Below, one piece after another: positions 11,955-22,521 of a stretch of DNA of 64,000 nt (the first letter of the stretch is position 1; every line of letters begins with the position of its first letter). This DNA comes from Dipteronia dyeriana (taxonomy: Eukaryota > Streptophyta > Magnoliopsida > Sapindales > Sapindaceae), in contig CM065296.1 in the NCBI GenBank assembly GCA_032871835.1, positions 57,306,186 through 57,370,185 of the forward strand, written 5' to 3'. The notes below the pieces were generated by a model that was not told the DNA's origin, ran no database searches, and saw only the letters and a list, made by a program, of their open reading frames with translations. The position numbers and the translations under genes were made by a program.

Positions 11955-13253
11955 TATTGCTGAACTAAATAAAACATTCATCTAGTCATTTATTTAAAAC
12001 AAGTGCAAGTGCATTGGCATAAATTTAAACATGAGGCATGTACATGTTTAACGAACTAGAACTACCCTAAAACTAGTTACTATACCACGAAAATCCAACA
12101 TACCATAAACCGCCTCAGGGTCGGTCAAGTCTTTGCATGTTGGACCGAGACATTCTCAATCAAATGATATTCTAGAATAACTTTTATTCCATATCATCCA
12201 ACCATCGTTCATTCAGTCAGGTTTTTAATTAACAAAACTTAATCAAAACCTTCGTAAGTGTAACCCACCATTTCAAATCTCACGAGCTTAACTCGAGAAT
12301 TGCCGCCTTAGGGTCAGTCAATCCCGAAATACCCTCAGAAATCCTATCCGTTAGGAAGTCAACCTTGGTATTGATCTTTGTGGTAACCCTCCTTATGGAG
12401 GACGAAAGCTAAGCCGTTATGAGGCCCCACTCGGATCTCACGGTGTTGAAGTAATGATGGAGACCGTAGGATATATATGTCATATATCCCTCTCCCATTC
12501 ACTATTTCAAAAATAGGGTTTTCTAGTAACCGTTAATGCACCTAGACTCTACAGGATTAAACGACTAACTTCAAGTTATCTAGCGCATTAACTAATTAGA
12601 AACAAATTCTAATTAACTAATAAATTATTAATGATTTTTAACAATTAAAAATCTAATATATTAGTGAATAATCTAAGCTTTTATAAATTATTTACTAAGG
12701 TCAGATTATTATGTTAGTGTTCACCAAGTTTTAACTATTAAAACTCTAACACTTTATTCGGTTCATTTATTATTAGGTAATTAATCATATTAATCCTAAT
12801 TAAAATAAATGACTATTAATCTAACTTATTAAACTCTTTAATAACTAGATTAATATTAATGAGAATTATCAAGTTTTCTAACCATTAAAAAACTAATCTC
12901 ATTATTCATAGCCATTTATGTATTTACCCATTTTAATCACATTAAAAAAATACATAAAATATGAGGCTATAATGCATGTATGACATATCAAATATATTTG
13001 TGTAGGCACATCTAATCTAAATGGCATACGTATGCATAGCAATGATTTTATCATCACATAATATAAAGCATACATGAATTAACCGAGTACTGTGGATTAT
13101 TTAACCTAAAAAGGCATTCCTTGGTCTTCTAGTAACTTTAGATATCTTCCAGTCTCTTCAGGTCACTCCGATTCATCTCATGAAACCTTCTTCGCGATTT
13201 TTCCAGGTCTTCAATATAGGTTACATTTTTTTTTACAATACAATAACAGTAAA

Positions 13254-13288
<35 letters not shown>

Positions 13289-13357
13289 TAACCCATAAAC
13301 CCTAAATCCACAGTACCATATAATTAACGATAAATCATGTTTTTGTAAATTAAAAAA

Positions 13358-13389
<32 letters not shown>

Positions 13390-13486
13390 ACATACAAAAA
13401 CAACATACAGTCAATTTAAATCATGCCTACACAATCATACATTCAGAAGCATCGAAAACAATTTCCTGTTCCAAAAATAAAATTTG
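11955..13486 (-). other. Untranslated leader of B1, about 1.5 kb
   Basis: This stretch lies between the primer-binding site and the Gag start and has no open frame of note. B2 holds a closely matching leader of similar length (23323-24858), including GCCGCCTTAGGG and the ATATATGTCATATATCCC segment, so the long leader is a family trait rather than an insertion. It contains an AAT-type microsatellite at 13257-13289 and TA tracts at 13360-13393. Confidence 0.7.
13257..13289. repeat. AAT microsatellite
   Basis: About ten uninterrupted AAT/ATA triplets in the leader of B1. The matching place in B2 (about 24650) is an A-rich tract instead, so the triplet repeat grew after the copies parted. Confidence 0.95.
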
Positions 13487-13499
13487 CTCTGATACCAAT
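13487..13499 (-). promoter_or_regulatory. Primer-binding site of B1
   Basis: The minus strand reads TGGTATCAGAGC just inside the LTR edge (TGTTAGAACC at 13500 on the plus strand), the initiator-methionine-tRNA type primer site. It fixes the inner border of the 5' LTR. Confidence 0.9.
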
Positions 13500-13670
13500 T
13501 GTTAGAACCTTGTTCACTGGTTACGTAGCGGAACTAGGTTTTAAAAATTTTATACAGATCATAATCTGTATATGGGACCAGTAAACTTGGGATCGTAATT
13601 ATTTTTTGGAACAAATACATACAATATGTATACATAGGAAATTGTAATCAATATAATCAGAAGAAGAAAA

Positions 13671-13780
13671 TCTTACCAACGTTTGGAGGCTCCTTCACTT
13701 TATGATATGCTCCTGTCTGAACCAATCTTACCAACGTTTGGAGGCTCCTTCACTTTACGATGTGCTCCTGTCTGAACCAC
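13671..13780. repeat. 55-bp tandem duplication in B1 LTR
   Basis: Two adjacent copies, 13671-13725 and 13726-13780, begin TCTTACCAACGTTTGGAGGC and end CTGAACCA plus one base; they differ at three or so positions. The LTR of B2 has one copy only (about 25020-25065), whereas the inverted LTR fragment at 20999-21397 has two, which marks a subfamily. Confidence 0.9.
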
Positions 13781-14135
13781 TCAATCTTCCTCACTACCTC
13801 CCGGGACTGGTAACTGCGTGTGGGTGCGTCACGATCTCAGGAACTTGAAAGGAGGATGTATAGAGAATTGAAGAAACTCTTTCTTCCTAAGTTTTTCAAA
13901 AACACACAAAACATGAAACAATATATCTATATCACACCTGCTTCTTTTTTCACTAACATATATATATATCACTATCTCGCCTGCTCTTGCTTTTTCACAA
14001 ATATATATATAAAGCCTGGTTCTTTGTTCACAAATATATATATAAAGCCTGCTTGTTTGTTCACCAATATATATCTATCTCACGCCTACACTTGCGTTTT
14101 TAATATATCTATATATCTTTATTTTCTTTATTTTT

Positions 14136-14140
<5 letters not shown>

Positions 14141-14182
<42 letters not shown>
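14141..14182. repeat. TA microsatellite
   Basis: About 21 TA dinucleotides inside the B1 5' LTR. B2 has a shorter TA tract at the matching place (about 25426-25454). Confidence 0.95.
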
Positions 14183-14183
<1 letters not shown>

Positions 14184-15611
14184 CTTTGTTTATATCCTAT
14201 ACAAACACTTAGATATGTGCACACACAAATTTACATCCAATGCAATCTCTTGTGTTATAATTGATATATATCTTTTAATTATCCTTTTCAAATATATCAA
14301 ATATATTAAAAGTGATAATAAGTATTTTAAATTTAAACTTAAATTCAAATACTTAGATAAAGGATTTAGTGCAATAAAATAATTTTATTATTTTATCTTC
14401 ACTTAAATCCATATATCAACTAACACCCTCCAAATAATAGTTAATTAATAATTCATAATTCATAATTCTCAATTTAATTAAATAATCTAATTATTTAATT
14501 AATTTAACTGTTAACATTCATTAATTAAATAATCTCATTATTCAATTTATTCCCGAATAAATATAATTAATTGGACAATCCAATTAATTAACTGTGACCC
14601 TTGTTACCTAAATCTATCGGGTTAGCAAGGGGACCTAATGGACCCACAGTATTTTAAGCTCCAATAATCATCGGAATCATTAATTAAACTCTTTAATTAA
14701 TATTCCTTGATTATTAACTCCGGTGTTATTCCATTAACAACCCGAAGTTGTACTCTCTCAACTGTAGACGCTTTTACACAGACCGATACAACTCGGTGTC
14801 CATCGATATAGCTATTACATATGGTGTGATCCTCCATGGTAGTTCATAATTGGAGCTGGGTCATAATGTTCGTTATACCCCTCTAATTACATATATCCTT
14901 TAAGTACCGTTGATTCTCTAATGGACAATAAATCCTATTTCCTTATGGAATTAGGAGAGTGCTCATATTGTCCAAGCCTCGAATCAACCCTTAAGGGAAC
15001 TACCATATACTTCTCACAAGAAGGAGTGGATTCCACTATTGTGTACAAACCTTCCCAGCCTTAAGCCAAATTGCAATCCCAACATATGGAGCATATTGAT
15101 TGGGAACAACATCCAACCTCATTCATGGTACATCAAAGAATACGATTTAACCTGAAGAAGTCGATAAGACACTCAGGATTAAAATCACCCACATATAGCC
15201 ATCATTAGTTGATATATATGAATTTCTTCGATAAACAGATCTTGGTGAGAGATTCATATAGATCATGGCCCAGTCCTATATGATCACATCATACAAGGTA
15301 CCTCCATTTCCATATCTTATATGAATGATTCAGGATGGAACCATCGTACATTACGGAATGGACCGCAGCTATAGATTAACCAGAAATAAAGTACCCAACT
15401 TTATTTGCTATCTATAGACTATTTAGATTGCATGTCTGTTACTGTATCCATCCGTATATGACACTCACATACACAGTTCGAGATTACATCTTGCAATCTT
15501 GGATGTTGAATATATGCACAAGTTTATAAAATAAATAACATAACAATAATGAATTGAACTTTTCTTTTTATTTATTTCATAAATCCATTTACAAATTACA
15601 TCTTTAGGGCA

Positions 15612-17125
15612 TTGCCCTTTTATCGATTATTGTGCACACATCCTTGTTAAAGCTAACTTCTTTAAAAATTTCACACAAGTGAGTGATGCTTATTAGATTA
15701 GCTTGTAGACCATCTACATACAAGGTGTCACGAAGTTTAGGTAATCCAGGGATACAAATTGTTCCCTTACCTAGAACTTGCTTTTTGGTGACATCACTAA
15801 ATGTAACCCATCCACCATCATTAATAACAAGATTCTTAAAAAATTCCTTGTTACCGGTCATATTCCTAGAGCAATCGCTATCTAGGTTCCAATAATAGGA
15901 TGAATTAGCTCTTAAAGCATATTGTGCAACCAAACATTGTGTTGTGTTTTTCTTAACCCAAACTTTCTTGACAAGTTTCTCATTCCTCCTTTTATTAACA
16001 TACTTTGACTTGTTTTTATGCACATTGACTCCATTAGTCACATTTTCAAACAAATCAAACAAAGCATTATCAACTTTCTTATGCATAGTATAACAAGGCA
16101 CAACACAAGATTTAACAAACAAATCATCAACACATTTATTCTCAACATGTTTTTCCAAGGTCTTCTTAGGTCTAATTCTAGATCCATAGATGGATGATTG
16201 CCTAGGACTATTCAAAGACATATCATGCAAATCATTGGCAATATTACATTTACGAATGTATTCAAAACATCTAGGTCTTGTGTGTCCTACCATGTTGCAA
16301 TAATGACAAATAGGTATGAATTTGAGAAGTTTACCATTTGCTTGAGCATTCAACTCATTTTGCCTTCTCATATTTTTACCTCTTTGGCGTGCAACGCTAG
16401 ATGTCTTGCCTTTCGTATTTGATGATGAAGTAGCTTGTCTTTGGCATTGTTGAAGCTTTTCTTTGACCTTCATTGTTGATGTTGAGGCACCTTCGGTAGA
16501 ATTTATGGCTTTACCGTTAGAAAGTGTACCTACATTTAAATTGCTACAAGCTTTGACAAAAGTAGATTTGTTAGATGAAGGATTTGATTTTTCATTAACA
16601 TATCATAAAACTCTTTTGTCGTTTGAAGGCTTTCCAACCTTAATGCGAGCTTTCACTTTGTTAGAGCTAGATAACATCTTGTTAAACATCTTTTTAGCCT
16701 AATTAAGTTTGTCATTAAGCACTTTCTCTTGATTCTCATGCTCATTAAGTTTTGCTCTAAGCACATTTTCAATTCTCCTAGCACGACCAAGAGATTCATC
16801 TCTTTGCTCAATTTCATGCTTCAAAATACTTAACCTATCATTGCTATCAATCAAGTTTTTCTCAAGATTAAGAAGTTTGTCATTAAGATCAATAACACAT
16901 TTTGAGCTACAATCATGATTTCTAACTTCTTTGTGAGAGACTTATTGATCTTAGAGATCCTTTCATTTTCTTGAATAAGATCTTTGATCTTTTGATCATC
17001 TAAGTCAATAGACTCACCTTCAACAAGAGAAGCCACAAAAGAATACATTTCTTTAATCATGATGAAACAAAAGAAGATAACAAACACTACAAAGAAGATC
17101 TATCTAAGGGCATCTAGACACCGCC
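15612..17125 (-). pseudogene. Remnant C gag-protease fragment
   Basis: The main open piece (16473 to 15604) carries the zinc knuckle CHYCNMVGHTRPRC (CX2CX4HX4C intact), then a protease motif that reads NLDSDCSRNMTG where family members have Asp-Ser-Gly, so the active-site Gly is Asp. After it come GKGTICIPGLPKL and LYVDGLQANLISITHL, and the protein is cut by the B1 LTR border. Upstream, 17087-16851 encodes a coiled-coil (QENERISKINKSLTKKLE) with stops between. This coiled-coil starts only about 40-50 bases from the primer-binding site, so the UBN2 gag domain seen in A is missing. Confidence 0.75.
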
Positions 17126-17137
17126 TTTGATACCAAT
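17126..17137 (-). promoter_or_regulatory. Primer-binding site of remnant C
   Basis: The minus strand reads TGGTATCAAAGG beside the LTR edge TGAAATTTCC (17138). It departs from the usual TGGTATCAGAGC at two or three places near its 3' end, consistent with decay. Confidence 0.75.
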
Positions 17138-19270
17138 TGAAATTTCCATTTATCTTTATAGTGTAAATATACCTAGAGGGGGGGTGAATAGGAATATGCT
17201 TGAATTTTTTACTTCTTTTAAAACAATGCAATTTTAATAATGCTTAATGAAAATTGCAAACAATGACACACAATATTTATGTGGTAAACCTCCGAAGAGG
17301 AAACATCCAAGGGTTGATACAACAACCACCGACAAAAGCAAATCCACTATTTCAAATAAGAGTTACACTCTCAAGCAATCAACACATGCTCTCCAAGCTA
17401 TCACTCTTACTCTACCCTTGAACCTAGTGATCTACTAAGCCGACTTTCTTTCCAATACCTCCTGTCTCTAGGAAGATTCCTTGCTCACCTATCAGGATCC
17501 TCCCGACCCTAGGCAAGACTTCTTGCTCAACTATCCAAGTCCTCCCAACTCTAGTTGAGACTTCCTTGCTCAACAATCCGAGGTCTCACACCTCTTGTCG
17601 AGAATTTCACTTGCTTAGCTATCCAAGTCCTCTAGACTCTAGCTAAGACTTCCAATTGCTCAAATCAAAGAATCACTCTAAGATATGAGACTTCCTACCT
17701 CTTCACAGGGCATCTAAGTGATCATGAATGTAAAACGCAAACAAGCACTCAACATAGAAAATGATGATCAACAAATTTTATGGACATGCAACTAGATAGC
17801 TAGATTATACTTTCAATGAGCAATCACAAATGTATCTAGACAACCTAAGCATGTTATCAACTAAGAACATAGATATGAAGATATAGACACCAATTGAAAC
17901 ACAACCTAGTTCTTAGAAAAAGAAATTAAATCTAGAAATAGTCAATCAAGCATAAGATCAAAAGATTTCTAGAAACAATTTCATGTTTATCAAGTTTAGC
18001 AGAAATCATTCAATTTATCACAAATCTAGCTAACCTTGAAAATCAAATCAAAAAACCACAAAATGATATCAAAATCATCCTAGTCATGCTTCTTAATCAA
18101 ATAGCATCAATCAATAAGAAGATCTAAGAAGAAAACTAAGAAGAAGATGATTTTACCAACAAGGATGAAAATCACGAACTGAAGATCTGATCACTACGAA
18201 AAATCTAGAAATCCTTTGGTTCTGGAAATGCTTGGGGTTTGTAGAACTCTTCAAGACACTCGAAATCGGTTTTTGGAATCAAGTGATTCGGAGTAGAAAT
18301 GAAAAAGTTTTCACAAAAACAAAAATCAAATGTTGAGAGAAAATTCTGCACTTGTTCTTCAAATTCGATTTTCTCAACTTATTCAACTTCTAATGAATTA
18401 GAAGGAAGGAGAGATTTTAAAGAGAAACAAACCAAAAGACCAAATTGCCCTCATGCCTTAGTACCTCCCCGAGATGGCACGTGGGCATCTCGGGGCAGCA
18501 AGGCTTTGGGGCAGAGATGGCCACGCGCCATCTCGGGAAGTTGCCAAGTGATGGCTTATGCCATCGGACCTCTTCCCTTGCGCTCCTCTCGTGTTCTTTG
18601 ACCATTCTTTGGCCTCTGAGCTAAGAAATCGAATCTGTTTCAAGATTACAAACCGGGACTCCCTCACGGACATGGACATATAAGATACTCAAAACAAAAA
18701 ATAAGAATTTGACTCGATATATGAAGACGAAGACAATGTATGCATCATGAGTTGCAAGTGTAATATCTTTTGACTTAGAACTCGAAATCAATAGTATGAG
18801 TAACCAAAATGACCAGAACTCAATCATGAAAAATCTAAGACTAAAATCAAGTTCAAGATCCATGTTATACAAACATATAAACAAACAAACACATTTCACA
18901 CAAGAATGCAAACTACATAGAGATAGTCTCTAATCATGCATTTTCCAAAACATGTTACTTTCATACCAATGCATGAGCATTCAACTTCAAGTGTGTGAAT
19001 ATGTTATACCAAATGATGCACTATGATACAGGGACAAAAATGTATGAATTGTGTGTGTGTGCGCTTATGCCTTGCTAGAGGAAGCAGAATCTCGATACCT
19101 TAGCATCCAACAATAGTACCAATCGTCTTGAAGACGAACTTTGCATCACGATAAGTTGCTTCTTTTCTTCCTTAAAGCTCTTATCATCACGAACCACTTA
19201 AGCAACTAAGCATTACAAAGAAATAAAGTTTTGTTATGGAATCAAGCCAACACAAATCTAAAACCTAACA
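17138..19270 (-). repeat. LTR of remnant C
   Basis: It starts TGAAATTTCC beside the primer-binding site and carries CTAGAGGGGGGGTGAATAGG at about 17172. Its right border (AACCTAACA, about 19270) is where family B LTR sequence begins. Repeated CTATCCAAGTCCTC-type segments occur at 17480-17660, and a G+C-rich palindromic patch lies at 18460-18610. No gene is supported within it. Confidence 0.65.
18467..18535. promoter_or_regulatory. Paired palindromes with a G-box in LTR C
   Basis: The first palindrome (18467-18495) has arms CCCCGAGATG and CATCTCGGGG around a centre holding CACGTG at 18478-18483, the plant G-box core. A second palindrome (about 18515-18535) has GAGATGG and CCATCTC around CACGCG. 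Their place in the LTR parallels the palindrome cluster of LTR A although the sequences differ. A regulatory role is inference. Confidence 0.55.
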
Positions 19271-19832
19271 AAGCCAAACCGCAATCCCAACATATGGAGT
19301 ATATTGATCAGGAAATGCATCTGACCTCACCCGTGGTGTATCAAAGACCACGATCTGACATGAAGGAGTTGATAAGACACTCAGGATTAAGATCAGCCAC
19401 ATATAGCCATCATTAGTTGATATATATGAGTCTCATCGATAAACGGATCTTGGTATGAGATTCATATAGATCATGGCACAGTCCTATATGATCAAATCAT
19501 ACAAAGTGCCTCCATTCCCATATCTCATATGAATGATTCAGGATAGAATCACTGTACATTACAGAATGGACCGTAACTATAGATTAACCATAAAAAAAGT
19601 TTCCAGCTTTATTTGATATCTATGGACTCTTTAGATTGCATGTCTCTTATTGTATCCATCCGTATATGACACTCATATACACAGTTCGAGATTACATCCG
19701 GCGATCCAAGATGTTTATATGTGCATAAGTTTATAAAATAAATAACATAACAAGAATGAATTGAACATTTCTTTTTTATTTACTTCATAAATTCATTTAC
19801 AAATTACATGCTTAGGGCATAAACCCCCAACA
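19271..19832 (-). repeat. Truncated 3' LTR of B2
   Basis: It matches the last 560 or so bases of the B LTR, from CAATCCCAACATATGGAG (near 19279) to CCCCCAACA at 19832. The first 1.4 kb of the LTR is missing and remnant C lies directly to the left. Confidence 0.85.
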
Positions 19833-19846
19833 ATCTCCCATTTGCA
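19833..19846 (-). other. Polypurine tract of B2
   Basis: The minus strand reads CAAATGGGAGAT directly before the LTR start TGTTGGGGG. This is the expected plus-strand primer of a plant LTR retrotransposon and confirms the 3' LTR border. Confidence 0.75.
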
Positions 19847-19945
19847 CTAAAGCGTGTGAGGCATGTCTCGTAACCCTAGACCATCTAGGTGACCCGAAAA
19901 CACTTTAGCCGTTAAAGTCTTCGTAAATGGATCAGCATGATTGTC

Positions 19946-20690
19946 TTATGAGGCTATCTTGGTAACGATTACATCTCCTCTCTGCAGTATCTCTCTGATG
20001 AGATGATACTTTCTCTCTATATGTTTCCCTCTCTTGTGGCTTCTTGGTTCTTTGGAATTAGCCACAACAACAATTTTATCACAATAAAGTGTGACGGGCT
20101 TATCCAGGTCTAGAACAACTTCCAGATCACTTAAGAACTTATGGAGCCAAACAGCCTCTTTAGCAGATTCACAAGCGGCTACATATTCAGCTTCCATGGT
20201 AGAGTCAGCAATGCAAGATTGCTTGATACTTCTACACACAATGGCTCCACCACCCAGGGTGAATACTGTTCCAGACGTGGATTTTCTAGAATCCCTGTCA
20301 GAATGAAAATCAGAATCCGTGTATCCTAACGGGATCAAATCCTGTCCAGAATACACTAGCATATAATTTCTCATTCTCTGAAGATACTTGAGAATAGTCG
20401 TGACAGCAACCCAATGATCCAATCTTGGGTTGGAATGGTATCTGTTGACTACTTCCACTGCATATCAGATATCCAGTACATGAGACTACCTACTGCCGAT
20501 GCATAAGGTATACGTCTCATATCCTCAACTTCTTGAGGTGTCTTAGGACATTGTTCCTTAGACAAGTGAACTCCATGCCTGGAAGGTAAATTACCTTTCT
20601 TGGAGTTCTGCATCGAAAATCGCACAAGAATCTTATCGATATATGATGCTTGAGACAGTGTTATGAGTTTGTTAATACGGTCCCTTAAAA
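19946..20690 (-). pseudogene. B2 RNase H and connection
   Basis: The open piece 20458-19946 encodes a copia RNase H: GYTDSDFHSDRDSRKSTSG, the STMEAEYVAACE segment with its catalytic Glu, and LYCDKIVV, ending KHIERKYHLIREIL. A stop near 20467 separates it from the connection segment (KTPQEVEDMRRIPYASAVGS and YIDKILVRF) that links to reverse transcriptase. This is the part deleted in B1. Confidence 0.8.
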
Positions 20691-20998
20691 GTTAGATCTT
20701 TAGAACATAACTTGCCTTTCCCAAATATTTCATTTGGAATTGGCTAGCCATCCAACCCTTTACATCAGAAAACACTCCTATATTATTCACAATGAGTAAT
20801 ATATCATCTACGTATAGGACCAAGAAAACTACTTTCTTGTTAATGATGCACTTGTAGACACAAAGCTCATCGACATTCTGCTGGAAACCATAGGTTTTGA
20901 TCACATCATCAAACCTAATGTTCCAAGATCTAGATGCTTGCTTAAGTCCATAGATGGACCTTTACAGCTTGCAAACCTTTTGCTCTTGATCTAGACAA
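20691..20998 (-). pseudogene. B2 reverse transcriptase fragment
   Basis: The frame 20904-20692 holds the polymerase motif LVLYVDDILLI, then SQFQMKYLGKASYVLKI, where the usual Gly-Glu after Leu is Gly-Lys. The N-terminal half of the enzyme is absent: at about 20998 the sequence switches to an LTR fragment in opposite orientation. Confidence 0.8.
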
Positions 20999-21397
20999 AC
21001 CTTTTGAAACACATAGAAGAAAGAGTTTCTTCAATTTTCTCTACATCCTCCATTCAAGTTCCTAAGACCGTGACGTGCCCATGCGCAGTTACCATATATA
21101 GGAGATAGCGAGGAAGATCGAGTGGTTCAGACAGGAGCACATCATAAAGTGAATGAGCTTCCAAAGGTTGGTAAGATTGGTTCAGACATGAGCATAACTT
21201 AAAATGAAAGAGCCTTCAAACATTGGTATGTTCTTCTGATTTTATTGATTACAATTTCCTGTGATTACATATTGTAAGTATTAGTTTCGAAAAATAATTA
21301 CGATCCCAAGTTCACTGGTCATAGATACAGATTATGATCTGTATTAAAAATTATAAAACCTAGTTCCGCTGCGTGACCAGTGAACAGGGTTCCAACA
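20999..21397 (+). repeat. Inverted family B LTR fragment inside B2 pol
   Basis: These 399 bases are the reverse complement of the LTR end at 13500-13900. They end in GGGTTCCAACA at 21397, which is the LTR terminus. They contain two copies of the 55-bp repeat, as B1 does and the LTR of B2 itself does not. About 890 bases of pol (equivalent to 9237-10126 of B1) are missing at this place. Confidence 0.85.
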
Positions 21398-22440
21398 GGC
21401 ACTACATTCAAAATGTATGATGCTGTTTGTAATGCATATCCCCAAAAGGAATTTGGTAATGATGAGAAACTAATCGTAGATCTCACCATTTCCATCAGGT
21501 ATTTCTCCTCTCCGCTACAACATTTTGCTAAGGTGTACTAGGAGCTGTGAGTTGGGAAATTATCCTATGCTCAACCATGAAATCTTCAAACTCTTGGTCA
21601 AGGTACTCACCCCTACCATCCAATCATAGTGACTTGATAGTCCTACCTAATTGATTCTCAACTTCAGCTCAGAATTCTTTAAACTTTTCAAAAGTTTATG
21701 ACTTTCGTTGCATCAGGTAGACGTATCCGTATCTTGAGCAGTCATCTATAAAGGTGACATAATACTCATAACCACCCTTAGCTTTAACATTCATCGGTCT
21801 GCAGACGTTTGTATGTTTAAGCTCTAGCGGTTCTTTAGCTCTAAGCCTCTTTCCAGTAAAAGGTCTCTTAGTCATCTTACCTTCCAAACAAGATTCACAG
21901 ACAGGTAAGGCGTCAACCTTTAACTCAATTAAAGGCCCGTTTTTTACTAATCTATCTATCCGGTCAAGGTTGATATGGCCAAGTCTTAGATGCCAGAGAT
22001 ATGTGTCATTATCTGGAGAAATCTTATGTCGTTTAGTTTTTGGTATTTCAACCTTAAACATTTCGGTGTTGAGCAGTGTAGTATGTATTAATGGTCTTAA
22101 CACACAAATTGTTTTCATTAATTTTTGAACAAATATTCAGACCATTCTTTCCAATAATAACATACTTATTATTAAAAGTAACATAATATTTTTGTTCTAA
22201 CAACTTAGAAACGGAAATCAAATTCCGTGTAAATCTAGGAATATAAAATACATTGTCCAACAATATATAATTATTACGAAAATGTAATCAAATTAGGCTC
22301 ACTGCTTGTGCTGACACGACATCCCCTGACCCCACACGTATTGAGAAGGCTCCCTCCTCTAGCTGTGTCTAAGAATCAGTCATTTGCAAAGAAGAACAAA
22401 CATTGTTAGTGGACTCCGAATCAACTATCCAGGGTGAATA
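21398..22440 (-). pseudogene. B2 integrase, GAG-pre-integrase and protease remnants
   Basis: Reading from the right, the protease site reads WIVDSESTN, with Glu in place of the Gly of Asp-Ser-Gly. Then come FTRNLISVSKLLEQKYYV (22263-22054) and the zinc domain HLRLGHINLDRI with VCESCLEGK (22118-21696), which keeps the His and Cys ligands. The first integrase Asp is Asn (KHTNVCRPMN). The second Asp is present in LDGRGEY but is preceded by a TGA stop, and the Glu region has CAG changed to TAG. The integrase C-terminus is cut by the inverted LTR fragment. Confidence 0.8.
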
Positions 22441-22521
22441 ATCATCTTCCACTAAACAAGATTCAAGAACAAGTAAATCATATTTACCTTTCATCTTTTT
22501 CTTCTTGGCTACCTCCTCCAG

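Larger units (their letters stand above)
7985..15611 (-). mobile_element. Ty1-copia retrotransposon B1
   Basis: Minus-strand element with truncated 3' LTR (7985-8956), decayed pol and gag (8957-11954), a leader of about 1.5 kb, primer-binding site (13487-13499) and 5' LTR (13500-15611). It shares LTRs and coding sequence with B2 at 19271-26829. Domain order is Gag, protease, integrase, reverse transcriptase. Relative to B2 it lacks the RNase H and polypurine-tract region: the 3' LTR edge at 8956 joins directly to reverse-transcriptase sequence, a loss of about 865 bp. The left 1.1 kb of the 3' LTR and the last 14 or so bases of the 5' LTR are missing. Confidence 0.85.
13500..15611 (-). repeat. 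5' LTR of B1
   Basis: The LTR starts with TGTTAGAACC and matches the LTR at 24872-26829 over its length, but its last bases (AAACCCCAACA in the relatives) are replaced at 15611 by protein-coding sequence of remnant C. It contains a 55-bp tandem duplication (13671-13780) and a long TA tract (14141-14182). It is about 2.1 kb. The small open frames within it are chance. Confidence 0.85.
15612..19270 (-). mobile_element. Ty1-copia remnant C, related to element A
   Basis: A gag-protease piece (15612-17087), primer-binding site and LTR (17138-19270) of an element similar in type to A: same LTR string GAGGGGGGGTGAATAG and the same protein layout of coiled-coil, zinc knuckle, protease and LYVDGLQANLISI. 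Integrase, reverse transcriptase, RNase H and 3' LTR are absent. The left edge breaks into the B1 LTR and the right edge abuts a truncated family B LTR. Confidence 0.8.

Noticed and set aside
13820..14212. 130-codon frame with Tyr/Ile-rich repeats
   Set aside because: It lies in the B1 LTR and its repeats come from a TA microsatellite and TATATA-rich sequence.
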